Shown here: positions 10,785-21,672 of the stretch, piece by piece
Numbering within the stretch: position 1 is the first letter of the stretch
Layout of the letters: every line of letters begins with the position of its first letter
Source: Saccharothrix obliqua
Lineage (GTDB): Bacteria > Actinomycetota > Actinomycetes > Mycobacteriales > Pseudonocardiaceae
Assembly (NCBI RefSeq): GCF_019375475.1
Contig: NZ_JAHXGQ010000001.1
Location: forward strand, 1,201,422-1,265,421
DNA: 64,000 nucleotides
Reading direction: 5' to 3'
Translations under genes and position numbers: made by a program
Notes under the pieces: model-generated
The model's input: only the letters and a program-made list of their open reading frames with translations
Told to the model about the DNA's origin: nothing
Database searches by the model: none

Positions 10785-11326
10785 GGGCGGTGCGGTTGTC
10801 TTCGTTGACCAGGACCCACGTGGTGGTGCGGGACGACGTGGTGCTGCCGCAGGCCGAGGCCGCGCGCGAGCGGGTGCACGCCGAGTTCATCGTGGTGGTC
10901 ACCGCCGACGGCAACCCGCTGGGCGTGCTCGGCGAGCGGGAGCTGGACGAGCTGGGCGACCTCACCGGGACGCTGTCGTCCGTCGCGGACCGCTTCCCGG
11001 CGCTGGTGGTGGTCGGCGGCGATCCCGACGAGCTGACCGCGGCGGAACTGCTCGACCTCGCCGAGCTGCTGGGCCGGGAGGGGCTGCGGTCCGTGCTGGT
11101 GGAGCGGGACGACCAGCCGGTGGGCGTGGTGCCGCGCGCGGCGGTCGCCGCGGTCCTGCCGCTGGACCTGCTGGACGGGGTGGGCGTCGGCGACCCGGAC
11201 GCGCCCGTGCCGCGCTACGTGTGCCGCAAGTGCGCGCCACCGTCGTTCCACCTGCCCCGTGCGGGTGGGCAGCCGCCGCACTGCCGCCGCGTGCTCTTCC
11301 ACGGCGCGATGGAAACGGACGCCTGA
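10781..11326 (+). CDS. CBS-like protein with C-terminal cysteine pair, coupled to CHAT gene
   Basis: A 181-residue protein whose two halves (EFIVVVTADGNPLGVLGERE and LRSVLVERDDQPVGVVPRAA) resemble a CBS-domain pair. It ends with CRKC and PPHC, which could bind zinc. GTG 10781 is chosen because it overlaps the TGA of the CHAT gene by four bases (GTGA), indicating translational coupling and probably a shared function. The family is not firmly recognised; CBS is a similarity by eye. Confidence 0.65.
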   Translation: MRAVRLSSLTRTHVVVRDDVVLPQAEAARERVHAEFIVVVTADGNPLGVLGERELDELGDLTGTLSSVADRFPALVVVGGDPDELTAAELLDLAELLGREGLRSVLVERDDQPVGVVPRAAVAAVLPLDLLDGVGVGDPDAPVPRYVCRKCAPPSFHLPRAGGQPPHCRRVLFHGAMETDA

Positions 11327-11340
11327 ACGCGGGCGTGCGC

Positions 11341-12201
11341 TCACCACGCGGCACCGGGTTCCTCGGCGTCGTCACGCAGCACGGTGCCCTCGATGAGCCC
11401 GTACGGGCGGTCCACCGCGTGGAACACCTCGTTGTGGTTCTCCAGCCCGAACGGTGACAGGTCGACCGCGAAGTGGTGCTTGTTCGGCATCGACATGCGG
11501 ATCTCGGCGATCTCCGGGCCCGTCTCCACCGCCGCGCGCCCCATCTCGTACAGGGTCTGCTGCAACGACAGGCTGCGCCGGTCGGCGAACGTCCGCAGCA
11601 ACGCCGCGCGGACCCGCGTGAAGCTCGCGGTCCAGTCGACACCCGGACCCTGGTGCCGCCAGCGCGCGGTCACGGACGTCGCCAGGACGCGGTCGTCGGT
11701 CTCGGCCAGGGTCGTGTACCCGTCACGCGGGAAGCCGTGGAACTCGGAGCCGGCGGACTTCAACACCACCAGGTCGGTCAGCCCGGACACCACCCTGCTC
11801 CGGTCGCCGTCGACCGTCGCGGTGGCGGTGCGCCGTTCCCCGCTGCCGCGGACGAACGCGTGGTCGTGGCCGTTGATGCGTTGCCACGAGTGCTCCTCGA
11901 CGAGGACGCGTGCACGGGTGATCGCCTGCTGCGTGATCACGAAGTGCCGGGCGAGCCGCAGCGCGAAATCCTCGATCTCGCCGACCGGTGCTTCCTTCGC
12001 GAACGCGTAGGCGGTGTTCTTCTGCGTGTCCGTGGGGAGGACGTCGGCGTTGTCCCCGTTGAGGTGGGCGTCCGCGAGGTCGCCTCGCAACGACGTGGTG
12101 ACCGTGAGGTCGCGGATGGTGTGCACCGGGCCGTCGCGGGTCACGGTGACGAGTCGGATTTCGGCTTTCCCGTACTGGTTCGGTCCCAGGACGATGCCCA
12201 T
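11341..12201 (-). CDS. Urate oxidase (uricase)
   Basis: A 286-residue cofactor-free uricase, oxidising urate to 5-hydroxyisourate in purine breakdown. Family features: YGKAEIRLV near the start, NGDNADVLPTDTQKNTAYAFA with the catalytic Thr, LKSAGSEFHGFPRD, and MPNKHHFAVDLSPFGLENHNEV near the C-terminus. ATG 12201 has GGGAGAG upstream. It is alone here: no hydroxyisourate hydrolase or OHCU decarboxylase gene is adjacent. It converges on the CBS-like gene, leaving 14 bp. Confidence 0.95.
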   Translation of the reverse strand: MGIVLGPNQYGKAEIRLVTVTRDGPVHTIRDLTVTTSLRGDLADAHLNGDNADVLPTDTQKNTAYAFAKEAPVGEIEDFALRLARHFVITQQAITRARVLVEEHSWQRINGHDHAFVRGSGERRTATATVDGDRSRVVSGLTDLVVLKSAGSEFHGFPRDGYTTLAETDDRVLATSVTARWRHQGPGVDWTASFTRVRAALLRTFADRRSLSLQQTLYEMGRAAVETGPEIAEIRMSMPNKHHFAVDLSPFGLENHNEVFHAVDRPYGLIEGTVLRDDAEEPGAAW

Positions 12202-12441
12202 CGACCCACTCTCCCAGGGCGTGTCAACACCTGTCCCGGGTTCGCGGGCTTCGTCGCGTGTCCGATGTGGACTCCCACGACGCGGCTGGTGACGCGTGAT
12301 AACGCGGCGTTACGGGGAGATCACACGACGGCGGTCTTGTAGTCAGCCTGCGGTGGGACTCCACGTCCGACTTCAGTCGGTTGTGTGTCATCACAAGCCC
12401 TGACAGCCTGCGAAAACCCGAATGGGTGATCAGGAGAGAGG

Positions 12442-13995
12442 GTGGAAGCTGTGAGACTGATCTTCCGAGCGTTAGGCGGTGCGGGCACGGCCATCGCGCT
12501 CGTCGCCGGCATGACGTCGTTCGCGTCCGCCGAGCCGGGTGGGACGGCCGAGGCGGAGGCGTTCACCGCCGCGCCGATCGACTGGCGACCGTGCCCCGAA
12601 CTCGCCGACGTCGAGTGCGGCACGGTGAACCTCCCCGTCGACTGGTCGAAACCGCGGGGTGCGCGCTTCGACCTCGCGGTGGCCCGGCGCAAGGCCACCG
12701 ACCCCGGCAAGCGGATCGGCGTCCTGCTGATCAACCCGGGCGGTCCCGGCGGCTCCGGCGTCGACTTCGCCCTCGGTGCGAACAACTACTTCAGTCAGCG
12801 GGTCCAGGAGCGGTTCGACATCATCGGCTTCGACCCGCGTGGTGTCGCGCGCAGTCAGCCGATCAAGTGCTCGCTCGACGTCCTGCGCCGGCAGCCGGCC
12901 ACCCCGACCGACCGGGCGAGCTTCGAGGCGCTCGGCCGGTACAACCGGGAGCTGGCCGCCGACTGCCGCGCGCAGAGCGGGCCGATGTACGACCACGCCG
13001 ACACCATCGGCGTCATCAACGACATCGACGCCCTGCGCCGCGCCCTCGGTGAGCGCCAGATCAACTACTACGGCGTCTCCTACGGCACGCTCATCGGCCA
13101 GCAGTACGCCGAGCGCTACGGGCGCAACATCCGGTCGATGATCATCGACTCCAACATGGACCACAGCATCGACACGTGGGGGTTCAACGAGACCGAGGCG
13201 CGCACCGCCGAGGACTCGTTCAACGAGTTCGTGAAGTGGTGTGACCGCACCACGTCCTGCGCGCTGCACGGACAGGACGTGGCGAAGGCGTGGGACGCCC
13301 TGCTGGCCAAGGCGGACCGCGGCGAGGTCGTCGACCCCCAGGACCCCACCGTCAAGATCACCGCCGACACGATCATCGGCGCCGCGTTCGGCGCGTTCTA
13401 CGGCCCGAACTGGCAGGAGCTGTCCGAGGCGCTGGTGTCGATCGGCGCGGGCAGGTCCGTGCCGAAGGCGTTCACGGCCGAGGCGGTCCACAACCCGTTC
13501 CCGGCGGTGTTCTGCCAGGACTGGAACGTGCGCGTGCGGAGCTACGGCGAGTTCTCCGCCCTCACCCGGCGGGCCACGCGGCTCGCGCCCCACATGCGTG
13601 GCTCGACCCTCGGCCAGACCGCGATCTCCGGCTGCATCGGCCTGCCGGAGAAGGTGAACAACCCGCAGCACCGCCTGCGCATCAAGGACGCCCCGAAGAT
13701 CCTGATGCTGAACGCCCTGCACGACCCGGCGACGGGTTACGAGTGGGCCGTCGAAGCTCATCGCCAGAGCCGCGACACCACGGTCCTGCTCACCTACGAG
13801 GGCTGGGGCCACGGCGTCTACGACCGCAGCGACTGCACCGTGAACGCGAGTGACGCCTACCTGATCGACCGCGAGGTTCCGCGCAACGGGACGCGTTGTG
13901 CCGCCGTCGAACCGCAGCCGTCGGTCGCGCGTGCCACGAGCGTGCCGCGCGTGCCGGTCGGCCCGAACCCGGCGGTGCCGGGCTGGCTCGGCTGA
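12442..13995 (+). CDS. Secreted alpha/beta hydrolase, tripeptidyl aminopeptidase-like (S33)
   Basis: A 517-residue exported protein. A signal peptide covers residues 1 to about 30 (hydrophobic GGAGTAIALVAGMTSF then ASAEP). The mature part follows actinomycete tripeptidyl aminopeptidases: NPGGPGGSG oxyanion region, nucleophile elbow GVSYGT, late Asp in ALHDPATGYEWA and His in GWGHGVY. GTG 12442 follows AGGAG by 5 nt; GTG 12451 is an alternative. The tail has several Pro/Val repeats. A strong hairpin lies just downstream. It probably trims tripeptides from extracellular proteins (family knowledge). Confidence 0.9.
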   Translation: MEAVRLIFRALGGAGTAIALVAGMTSFASAEPGGTAEAEAFTAAPIDWRPCPELADVECGTVNLPVDWSKPRGARFDLAVARRKATDPGKRIGVLLINPGGPGGSGVDFALGANNYFSQRVQERFDIIGFDPRGVARSQPIKCSLDVLRRQPATPTDRASFEALGRYNRELAADCRAQSGPMYDHADTIGVINDIDALRRALGERQINYYGVSYGTLIGQQYAERYGRNIRSMIIDSNMDHSIDTWGFNETEARTAEDSFNEFVKWCDRTTSCALHGQDVAKAWDALLAKADRGEVVDPQDPTVKITADTIIGAAFGAFYGPNWQELSEALVSIGAGRSVPKAFTAEAVHNPFPAVFCQDWNVRVRSYGEFSALTRRATRLAPHMRGSTLGQTAISGCIGLPEKVNNPQHRLRIKDAPKILMLNALHDPATGYEWAVEAHRQSRDTTVLLTYEGWGHGVYDRSDCTVNASDAYLIDREVPRNGTRCAAVEPQPSVARATSVPRVPVGPNPAVPGWLG

Positions 13996-14004
13996 CACCC
14001 GACG

Positions 14005-14040
14005 CGGAGGGCCGTCCCACTGCCGCGGGGCGGCCCTCCG
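14005..14040 (+). terminator. Hairpin terminator after the hydrolase
   Basis: CGGAGGGCCG (14005-14014) pairs perfectly with CGGCCCTCCG (14031-14040) across a 16-nt loop, 9 bp after the stop codon. There is no clear T-run, as is common in actinomycetes. Confidence 0.6.
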
Positions 14041-14046
14041 TCGTGT

Positions 14047-14094
14047 GAAACGCACCCGTAACACCCGCACCCGGACAGTTCACGCCCGCGAAAC
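14047..14094 (+). promoter_or_regulatory. GlnR-box-like sites upstream of amtB
   Basis: Actinomycete GlnR boxes combine GTnAC and GAAAC half-sites about 6 nt apart. Here GAAAC (14047-14051), 6 nt, GTAAC (14058-14062), then TTCAC (14079-14083), 6 nt, GAAAC (14090-14094). One half-site is off register by 1 nt. In Streptomyces the orthologous amtB-glnK-glnD operon is GlnR-controlled, so this is the expected place for such a site. Confidence 0.5.
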
Positions 14095-14164
14095 ACGCGG
14101 CGCGGCCCGTGGAAACAGGCGGTCCCGATGCTCCCTGCATCTCCGATACGAGGTGGAGGTCGCA

Positions 14165-15764
<1,600 letters not shown>

Positions 15765-15772
15765 CGGCCGTG

Positions 15773-18046
15773 ATGCGTGACGAGGAGGCCGCCGCGGCGG
15801 ACGACCTGGTGCGGGCCCGCGACCGGCTGCTCGCGCCCGGACCGCACCGGCGCACCGGGCGGTCCCTGCGTGCGGCGCTGGTCGACCTGCACGAGTTCTG
15901 GCTGGTCGGGCACGCGGCGCGGTCCGGTGTCGTGGCGGGCGGGCTCGCCCTGGTCGCCGTCGGCGGGCTGGGCAGACGCGAGTTGGTGCCGTACTCGGAC
16001 CTGGACCTCGTGCTGGTGCACGACGGCCGTGCGGGCGTGGAGGCCGTGGCGGAGCGGCTCTGGTACCCGCTGTGGAACTCCGGCATCGGCCTGGACCACT
16101 CGGTGCGCACGGTCGGCGAGGCGTTGCGCGTCGCGGCGGACGACCTGCGCACCGCGTTGGGGTTGCTGGAGCTGCGGCACGTCGCGGGCGACCCGGAGAT
16201 CAGCGGCCGGCTCGCCGCGGGCGCGCGCCAGGCGTGGCGCGCCGGCGTGCGGTCCAGGCTGGACGAGGTGGTCGAGTCGGCGCGGCGGCGGTGGGCGCGT
16301 GGCGGCGAGGTCGCGCACCGCGCGGAACCGGACCTCAAGCACGGGCGGGGCGGGCTGCGTGACGTGGCGTTGCTCGACGCGTTGGCCGTGGCGCGGTTGA
16401 CCGACCGGCCACCGGCGGAGGTCGACGCGGCACGCGGGTTGCTGCTGGACGTGCGGACCGAGTTGCGCCGGGTCGCGGGCGGGCCGCGGGACGTGCTGCG
16501 GGCGCAGGACGGCGACGAGGTGGCGGCGGCGCTGGGCCTGGCGGACCGGTACGCGCTGGCCCGCGCCACGTCGTCGGCGGCACGCACCATCGGGTACGCG
16601 GTGGACGTGGCGTTGCGTGCCGGTGCGCTCCCGGCGCGACGGGTCCCGACGCGCCGCCCGCTGGCCGAGGGCGTCGTGCTGCACGGTGACGAGGTGGCGC
16701 TGGCGCGTGACGCCGTGCCGCACCGCGATCCGGTGCTGCTGCTGCGGGTGGCCGCCGCGGCGGCGCGTGGCTCGCGCCCGATCGCGCCGGGCGCGCTGGC
16801 GCGGCTCGCCGAGTCCGCGCCCGAGCTGCGTGGCCCGTGGCCGCGTGCGGCGCTGGACGGGTTGGTGGCGTTGCTCGGCAGCGGCGCGGGCCTGGTCGAC
16901 GTGGTGGAGGCGTTGGACCGCACCGGGCTGTGGGGTCGGCTGTTCCCCGAGTGGGGCGCGGTCCGCGACCTGCCGCCCCGCGACGCCGCGCACGTGTGGA
17001 CCGTGGACCGGCACCTGGTGGAGACCGCGGTGTGCGCGGCCCGGTCGGCGACCCGCGTGTCCCGGCCCGACCTGCTGCTGCTCGGCGCGTTGCTGCACGA
17101 CCTCGGCAAGGGCCGCGACCGGGACCACTCGGTGGTCGGCGCGGCGCTCGCCCGGCAGGTCGGGCGGCGGCTGGGCCTGCGGTCGCAGGACGTCGCGACG
17201 CTGGCCGCCCTCGTGCGCCACCACCTGCTGCTGCCGCACACCGCGACCCGGCGGGACGTCGCGGACGAGGCGACGGTGCGGCGCGTGGTCCACGTGCTGG
17301 GTGGCGACCCGGTGCTGCTGGAGCTGCTGCACGCGCTCACCGAAGCCGACGCCCGCGCCACCGGTCCCGGCGCGTGGACGGACTGGCGGGCGGCCCTGGT
17401 CGGCGACCTGGTGAACCGCTGCCGGGCCGCGATGGCCGGCCAACCCCTCCCGCCGCCGGAACCGCTCACGCCGGACCTGCGTGCCCTGGCCCGCACCGCC
17501 GGTGGACCGGTCGTCCGGGCGATCGGGGGTGGGTACGCGGTGGTGGCGCCCGACCGGCCGGGCCTGCTGTCCAAGGCGGCAGGCGTGCTGGCGTTGCACT
17601 CGCTGGAGGTGCGCTCGGCGGTGCTGCGTGCGCACGCGGGCGTGGCGGTGGACGTGTTCGCGGCGGCGCCGCGCTTCGGCTCACCGCCGGACGTGGCGTT
17701 GCTGCGGGAGCAGTTGGCGCGTGCGCTCGACGGGACGCTCCCGCTGGCCGACCGGCTGGCCGCGAAGGAACGCGACTACGGCGGCCCGCCCCGCGATTCG
17801 CCCCCGCCACGCGTGCTGTGGTTCGACCACGAGGCGACCGGCGCCGTGGTGCTGGAACTGCGGGCGGCCGACCGGATCGGCCTGCTGCACCGCGTGGCGT
17901 GCGCGTTGGAGCGGTGCGGGGTGGACGTGGTGTGGGCACGTGTGGCCACGCTCGGGACGACGGTCGTGGACTCGTTCGCCATCGCGGGGCTGGGTGCCGG
18001 TCGGCGGCGGGAGGTGGAACGGGCGGTCCTCGCGGCGGCCCGGTGA
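15773..18046 (+). CDS. glnD: PII nucleotidylyltransferase / deadenylylating enzyme
   Basis: A 757-residue GlnD. The nucleotidyltransferase motif is GGLGRRELVPYSDLDLVLVH. The HD hydrolase domain has LLGALLHDLGKGRDRDHS. Two C-terminal ACT domains follow (PDRPGLLSKAAGVLALHSLEV and ADRIGLLHRVACALERCGVDV) that sense glutamine. ATG 15773 is used; GTG 15770 is adjacent. The gene begins 8 bp after glnB and closes the nitrogen operon. Confidence 0.93.
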   Translation: MRDEEAAAADDLVRARDRLLAPGPHRRTGRSLRAALVDLHEFWLVGHAARSGVVAGGLALVAVGGLGRRELVPYSDLDLVLVHDGRAGVEAVAERLWYPLWNSGIGLDHSVRTVGEALRVAADDLRTALGLLELRHVAGDPEISGRLAAGARQAWRAGVRSRLDEVVESARRRWARGGEVAHRAEPDLKHGRGGLRDVALLDALAVARLTDRPPAEVDAARGLLLDVRTELRRVAGGPRDVLRAQDGDEVAAALGLADRYALARATSSAARTIGYAVDVALRAGALPARRVPTRRPLAEGVVLHGDEVALARDAVPHRDPVLLLRVAAAAARGSRPIAPGALARLAESAPELRGPWPRAALDGLVALLGSGAGLVDVVEALDRTGLWGRLFPEWGAVRDLPPRDAAHVWTVDRHLVETAVCAARSATRVSRPDLLLLGALLHDLGKGRDRDHSVVGAALARQVGRRLGLRSQDVATLAALVRHHLLLPHTATRRDVADEATVRRVVHVLGGDPVLLELLHALTEADARATGPGAWTDWRAALVGDLVNRCRAAMAGQPLPPPEPLTPDLRALARTAGGPVVRAIGGGYAVVAPDRPGLLSKAAGVLALHSLEVRSAVLRAHAGVAVDVFAAAPRFGSPPDVALLREQLARALDGTLPLADRLAAKERDYGGPPRDSPPPRVLWFDHEATGAVVLELRAADRIGLLHRVACALERCGVDVVWARVATLGTTVVDSFAIAGLGAGRRREVERAVLAAAR

Positions 18047-18387
18047 GTAGGTCTACGCAGGACCGATGCGGGTGGTCACGCTGCCTTCACCCCTATGGGG
18101 GAGGGCAGGCTTCATGCCGTGACGCGGGGGTCCCGCGCAGGGGGGCGGGAGCGTCACCTGGTGAATGGCCCGGGGGCGGTCCATCGAGGGGTTGGGCCGC
18201 CCTTGGGTCGGGACACGATTCCGTGGTCGCCGTCCACCTCTACGGGCAGACCGACGACCGGGCGCGGGACAACCGCGAAGCCGAGGCGCCGCACGCGCGG
18301 TCCGTCCGCGCGAAGTGATCAACAGCGCACCACGGGCGGAACAAGTGCGTGGCGGGAACTGCCACGCGCCCGATACGTCTCTTTAGT
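18047..18387. other. 341-bp gap after glnD, hairpins only
   Basis: No coding sequence with good codon bias is seen. Two hairpins stand out: CTGCC/GGCAG flanking CCCCTATGGGG (18081-18109) and the stem listed as a terminator. The rest is GC-rich without a recognisable RNA gene. Confidence 0.5.
18119..18157 (+). terminator. Possible terminator after glnD
   Basis: GTGACGC (18119-18125) pairs with GCGTCAC (18151-18157), with a second inner stem GGTCCCGC/GGCGGGA. It lies 73 bp after the glnD stop. Confidence 0.45.
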
Positions 18388-18954
18388 ATGGATGCGATGA
18401 CCGCCGTCGCCGTAGCGCCGCGTGCGCTGGTCGTGCTGGCCGGGTTGCCCGGAGCGGGCAAGACGACGATGTTGGCCGGGGTCGACCTGGGGGGCTCGTC
18501 GGCCGTCGTGCTGGACTCCGACCAGGTCCGCGGCTACCTCAGGGGTGTGCTGCCCGGCGTCCCGTATCGGCTGTACCGGCCGCTGGTGCACCTGGTCCAC
18601 CGGTTCCGGATCCTGTGGTTCACGGTGTTCGGGGTCGGGTTGCTGTTGGTCCACGAGCCCTCCACGCGCCCTTCCACGCGGGCCGGGTTGGTCGTCGCCG
18701 GGCTGGTCGGCCGCCGTCCCCGGCACTTCCTGTGGCTGGACGTCCCGGCCGAGGAGGCGTTGGCGGGCCAGGTGCGGCGCGGTCGGGTGATCCGCAGCGG
18801 GTCGTTCGCGCGGCACGTCCGGCGGGCCGGGCGGTTGCGCCGGCGCTTCGCCGCCGGGCAGGCGCCCCGCGGCTTCCACGGGTTGACCGTGCTGCGCCGG
18901 GGCGACCGGCTGCGGCTGTCCGTGGTGCCGAGCGGCTACCCTGGCGGGTGGTAA
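18388..18954 (+). CDS. Small P-loop ATPase/kinase-like protein
   Basis: A 188-residue protein with a Walker A motif AGLPGAGKTTML at about residues 18-29, then DSDQVRGYLRG, as in zeta-toxin/polynucleotide-kinase-like AAA_33 proteins. The C-terminal half is strongly basic (VRRAGRLRRRFAAGQ). ATG 18388 is chosen; the preceding TTTAGT with no Shine-Dalgarno suggests a leaderless transcript. ATG 18397 is also possible. Substrate unknown. It sits 35 bp upstream of ffh. Confidence 0.7.
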   Translation: MDAMTAVAVAPRALVVLAGLPGAGKTTMLAGVDLGGSSAVVLDSDQVRGYLRGVLPGVPYRLYRPLVHLVHRFRILWFTVFGVGLLLVHEPSTRPSTRAGLVVAGLVGRRPRHFLWLDVPAEEALAGQVRRGRVIRSGSFARHVRRAGRLRRRFAAGQAPRGFHGLTVLRRGDRLRLSVVPSGYPGGW

Positions 18955-18989
18955 TTCGGTCCGAACGACGTGCGAGGTCTGGCGGCAAC

Positions 18990-20531
18990 GTGTTCAACAC
19001 CCTTTCCGACCGGCTCACCTCGGTCCTCCAGAACCTGCGGGGCAAGGGGCGGCTGTCCGACGCCGACATCGACGCCACCGCGCGGGAGATCCGGGTGGCG
19101 TTGCTGGAGGCGGACGTCGCGCTGCCGGTCGTCCGGACCTTCATCGCCAAGGTCAAGGAGCGGGCCAAGGGCGCGGAGGTCTCGCAGGCCCTGAACCCCG
19201 CCCAGCAGGTCGTCAAGATCGTCAACGAGGAACTGGTCGCGATCCTCGGCGGCGAGACGCGGCGGCTGAACCTGGCCAAGAACCCGCCGAGCGTGATCAT
19301 GCTCGCGGGCCTCCAGGGCGCGGGCAAGACGACGCTCGCGGGCAAGCTGGCGAAGTGGCTGCGGGGCCAGGGCCACACGCCGATGCTGGTCGCGTGCGAC
19401 TTGCAGCGCCCGAACGCGGTGACGCAGCTCCAGGTGGTCGGTGAGCGGGCCGGTGTGCCGGTGTTCGCACCCGAGCCGGGCAACGGCGTCGGCGACCCGG
19501 TGGACGTGGCGCGCCGCGGCATCGAGGAGGCCAAGCGGGCGCAGCACGACATCGTCGTGGTCGACACGGCGGGCCGCCTGGGCGTCGACGAGGAGATGAT
19601 GCGCCAGGCGATCGACATCCGCGCCGCCGTGCAGCCCGACGAGGTGCTGTTCGTGGTCGACGCGATGATCGGCCAGGACGCCGTGAACACGGCGACGGCG
19701 TTCCGCGACGGCGTCGGCTTCACCGGCGTGGTGCTCACCAAGCTCGACGGCGACGCGCGCGGTGGCGCCGCGCTGTCCGTGCGCGAGGTGACCGGCCAGC
19801 CGATCCTGTTCGCGTCCAACGGCGAGAAGCTGGAGGACTTCGACGTCTTCCACCCGGACCGGATGGCGTCCCGCATCCTCGGCATGGGTGACGTGCTCAC
19901 CCTGATCGAGCAGGCCGAGCAGGCGTTCGACGCGGACCAGGCCGAGGCCGCCGCGGTCAAGATGGGTTCCGGCCAGCTCACGCTGGAGGACTTCCTGGAG
20001 CAGATGCTCACCCTGCGCAAGATGGGCCCCATCGCGAACCTGCTGGGGATGCTGCCCGGCGCGGGGCAGATGAAGGACCAGCTCGCGAACCTGGACGAGA
20101 AGCACCTGGACCGCGTGCAGGCGATCATCCGCGGCATGACGCCCGCCGAGCGGGACGACCCGAAGATCATCAACGCGTCGCGCCGGCTGCGCATCGCGAA
20201 CGGCTCCGGCGTCCGGGTCAGCGATGTCAACGACCTGGTGAACCGGTTCTTCGAGGCCCGCAAGATGATGTCCCAGATGGCCGGCCGCTTCGGGCTGCCG
20301 GGCGCCCGGAACACCAAGAAGGGCAAGGGGAAGAAGGGCAAGAAGGGCAAGGGCCGCGGCCCGACGCCGCCGAAGGTGCGCGGCGGGTTCCCGCCCGGCC
20401 TGTTCGCGGGCGGCGGCGTGCCGGGTGGTGGCGTGCCGGGCGGCGTGCCCGAGCTGCCGCCGGGGCTGGGCGGCCTCGACCAGCTCCCGCCCGGGTTCGA
20501 CCCGTCGAAGCTGAAGTTCCCGAAGAAGTGA
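18990..20531 (+). CDS. ffh: Signal recognition particle protein Ffh (SRP54)
   Basis: A 513-residue SRP GTPase. N domain starts FNTLSDRLTSVLQNLRGKG. G domain: GLQGAGKTTLAGKLA, DLQRPNAVTQL, DTAGRLGVDEEMM, TKLDGDARGGAAL. The methionine-rich M domain binds SRP RNA and signal peptides. The last 80 residues are a lysine/glycine then glycine/proline-rich tail (GKGKKGKKGKGRG; PGGGVPGG) typical of actinobacterial Ffh. GTG 18990 gives the family N-terminus. The following gene starts in its stop codon. Confidence 0.96.
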   Translation: MFNTLSDRLTSVLQNLRGKGRLSDADIDATAREIRVALLEADVALPVVRTFIAKVKERAKGAEVSQALNPAQQVVKIVNEELVAILGGETRRLNLAKNPPSVIMLAGLQGAGKTTLAGKLAKWLRGQGHTPMLVACDLQRPNAVTQLQVVGERAGVPVFAPEPGNGVGDPVDVARRGIEEAKRAQHDIVVVDTAGRLGVDEEMMRQAIDIRAAVQPDEVLFVVDAMIGQDAVNTATAFRDGVGFTGVVLTKLDGDARGGAALSVREVTGQPILFASNGEKLEDFDVFHPDRMASRILGMGDVLTLIEQAEQAFDADQAEAAAVKMGSGQLTLEDFLEQMLTLRKMGPIANLLGMLPGAGQMKDQLANLDEKHLDRVQAIIRGMTPAERDDPKIINASRRLRIANGSGVRVSDVNDLVNRFFEARKMMSQMAGRFGLPGARNTKKGKGKKGKKGKGRGPTPPKVRGGFPPGLFAGGGVPGGGVPGGVPELPPGLGGLDQLPPGFDPSKLKFPKK

Positions 20532-21601
20532 CCGGCCTGCACCTGCGCGGCGTCGTGCTGCCCGACGGCGAACCGCGTGACCTGTGGGTGGTCAACGGGC
20601 GCATCCGCACGCAGGAGGTGCCCGGCGCGCGGACCGTCGTGGACGGCGGGTACCTGGTGCCGGGCCTGGTCGACGCGCACTGCCACGTCGGCCTCGGCCC
20701 GCAGGGCGCGGTGGACCTGCCGGAGGCGGTGGAGCAGGCGTTGCTCGACCGCGCCGCCGGCACGCTGCTGATCCGCGACTGCGGCTCGCCGATCGACACC
20801 CGGCCGCTCCAGGAGCGCCTGGACCTGCCGCGGCTGATCCGCGCGGGGCGCCACATCAGCCGCCCCAAGCGGTACATCAGGTACCTCGGCGTCGAGGTCG
20901 AGGACGTGCGGGACCTGCCGTCGGTGGTCGCCGAGCAGGTCGCGCGCGGCGACGGCTGGGTGAAGCTGGTCGGCGACTGGATCGACCGCGCGACCGGCGA
21001 CCTGGCCCCGCTGTGGCCGGACGACGTGCTGGCGCGCGCGGTGGAGGTGGCGCACGAGGCGGGCGCGCGGGTGACCGCCCACGTGTTCGGCGAGGACGCC
21101 CTGCCCGGCCTGCTCGCGGCCGGCATCGACTGCGTCGAGCACGGCACCGGCCTCACCGACGACACCATCGCCACCATGGCCGCGGCGGGCACGGCGCTGG
21201 TGCCGACGCTGATCAACATCGAGAACTTCCCCGACATCGCGGCGTCCGGCGAGGACAAGTACCCCGTGTACGCGGCCCACATGCGTGACCTGCACGCCCG
21301 CAACAAGGCGACCATCGCCGCGGCCGTGGAGGCGGGCATCCCGGTCTACGCGGGCACCGACGCGGGCGGCGGCATCCGGCACGGCCGGATCGTGGACGAG
21401 ATCCAGGCGCTGCACGGCATCGGCATGTCGCGCACCGACGCGCTGGCCGCCGCCTCGTGGTCGGCACGCGCGTGGCTCGGCTTCCCGTCGTTGGTGGAGG
21501 GCGCGGCGGCGGACGTCGTGGTGTACGACGAAGACCCCCGGGAGGACCTGGCGGCGTTGCGCCACCCGTCGCTGGTGATGCTTCGGGGCCGCATCCTCTG
21601 A
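20528..21601 (+). CDS. Metal-dependent amidohydrolase
   Basis: A 357-residue amidohydrolase-superfamily protein. Metal ligands are visible in order: DAHCHVG (about residue 50), the Lys of GWVKLVGDW, VTAHVFG, VEHGTGL, and the Asp of AGTDAGGGIRHG. It is prolidase/imidazolonepropionase-like. GTG 20528 overlaps the ffh stop by four bases, so it is translated with ffh, a common actinobacterial pairing. Substrate not identifiable. Confidence 0.88.
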   Translation: MTGLHLRGVVLPDGEPRDLWVVNGRIRTQEVPGARTVVDGGYLVPGLVDAHCHVGLGPQGAVDLPEAVEQALLDRAAGTLLIRDCGSPIDTRPLQERLDLPRLIRAGRHISRPKRYIRYLGVEVEDVRDLPSVVAEQVARGDGWVKLVGDWIDRATGDLAPLWPDDVLARAVEVAHEAGARVTAHVFGEDALPGLLAAGIDCVEHGTGLTDDTIATMAAAGTALVPTLINIENFPDIAASGEDKYPVYAAHMRDLHARNKATIAAAVEAGIPVYAGTDAGGGIRHGRIVDEIQALHGIGMSRTDALAAASWSARAWLGFPSLVEGAAADVVVYDEDPREDLAALRHPSLVMLRGRIL

Positions 21602-21672
21602 CCCGTCCGTCGGGGTGATCTTGAGCCGCCCTGGGCGATGCGCCCCGTGGTCGGGGCGCTACGTTCGGAGGG

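Noticed and set aside
18047..18387. SRP RNA or another structured RNA upstream of ffh
   Set aside because: I looked for the GGAA/GNRA-type SRP helix 8 core and did not find a convincing match; only simple hairpins are visible.
18620..21565. 981-residue minus-strand open frame
   Set aside because: Antisense of ffh and the amidohydrolase; composition is typical of shadow frames and both plus-strand genes are certain.
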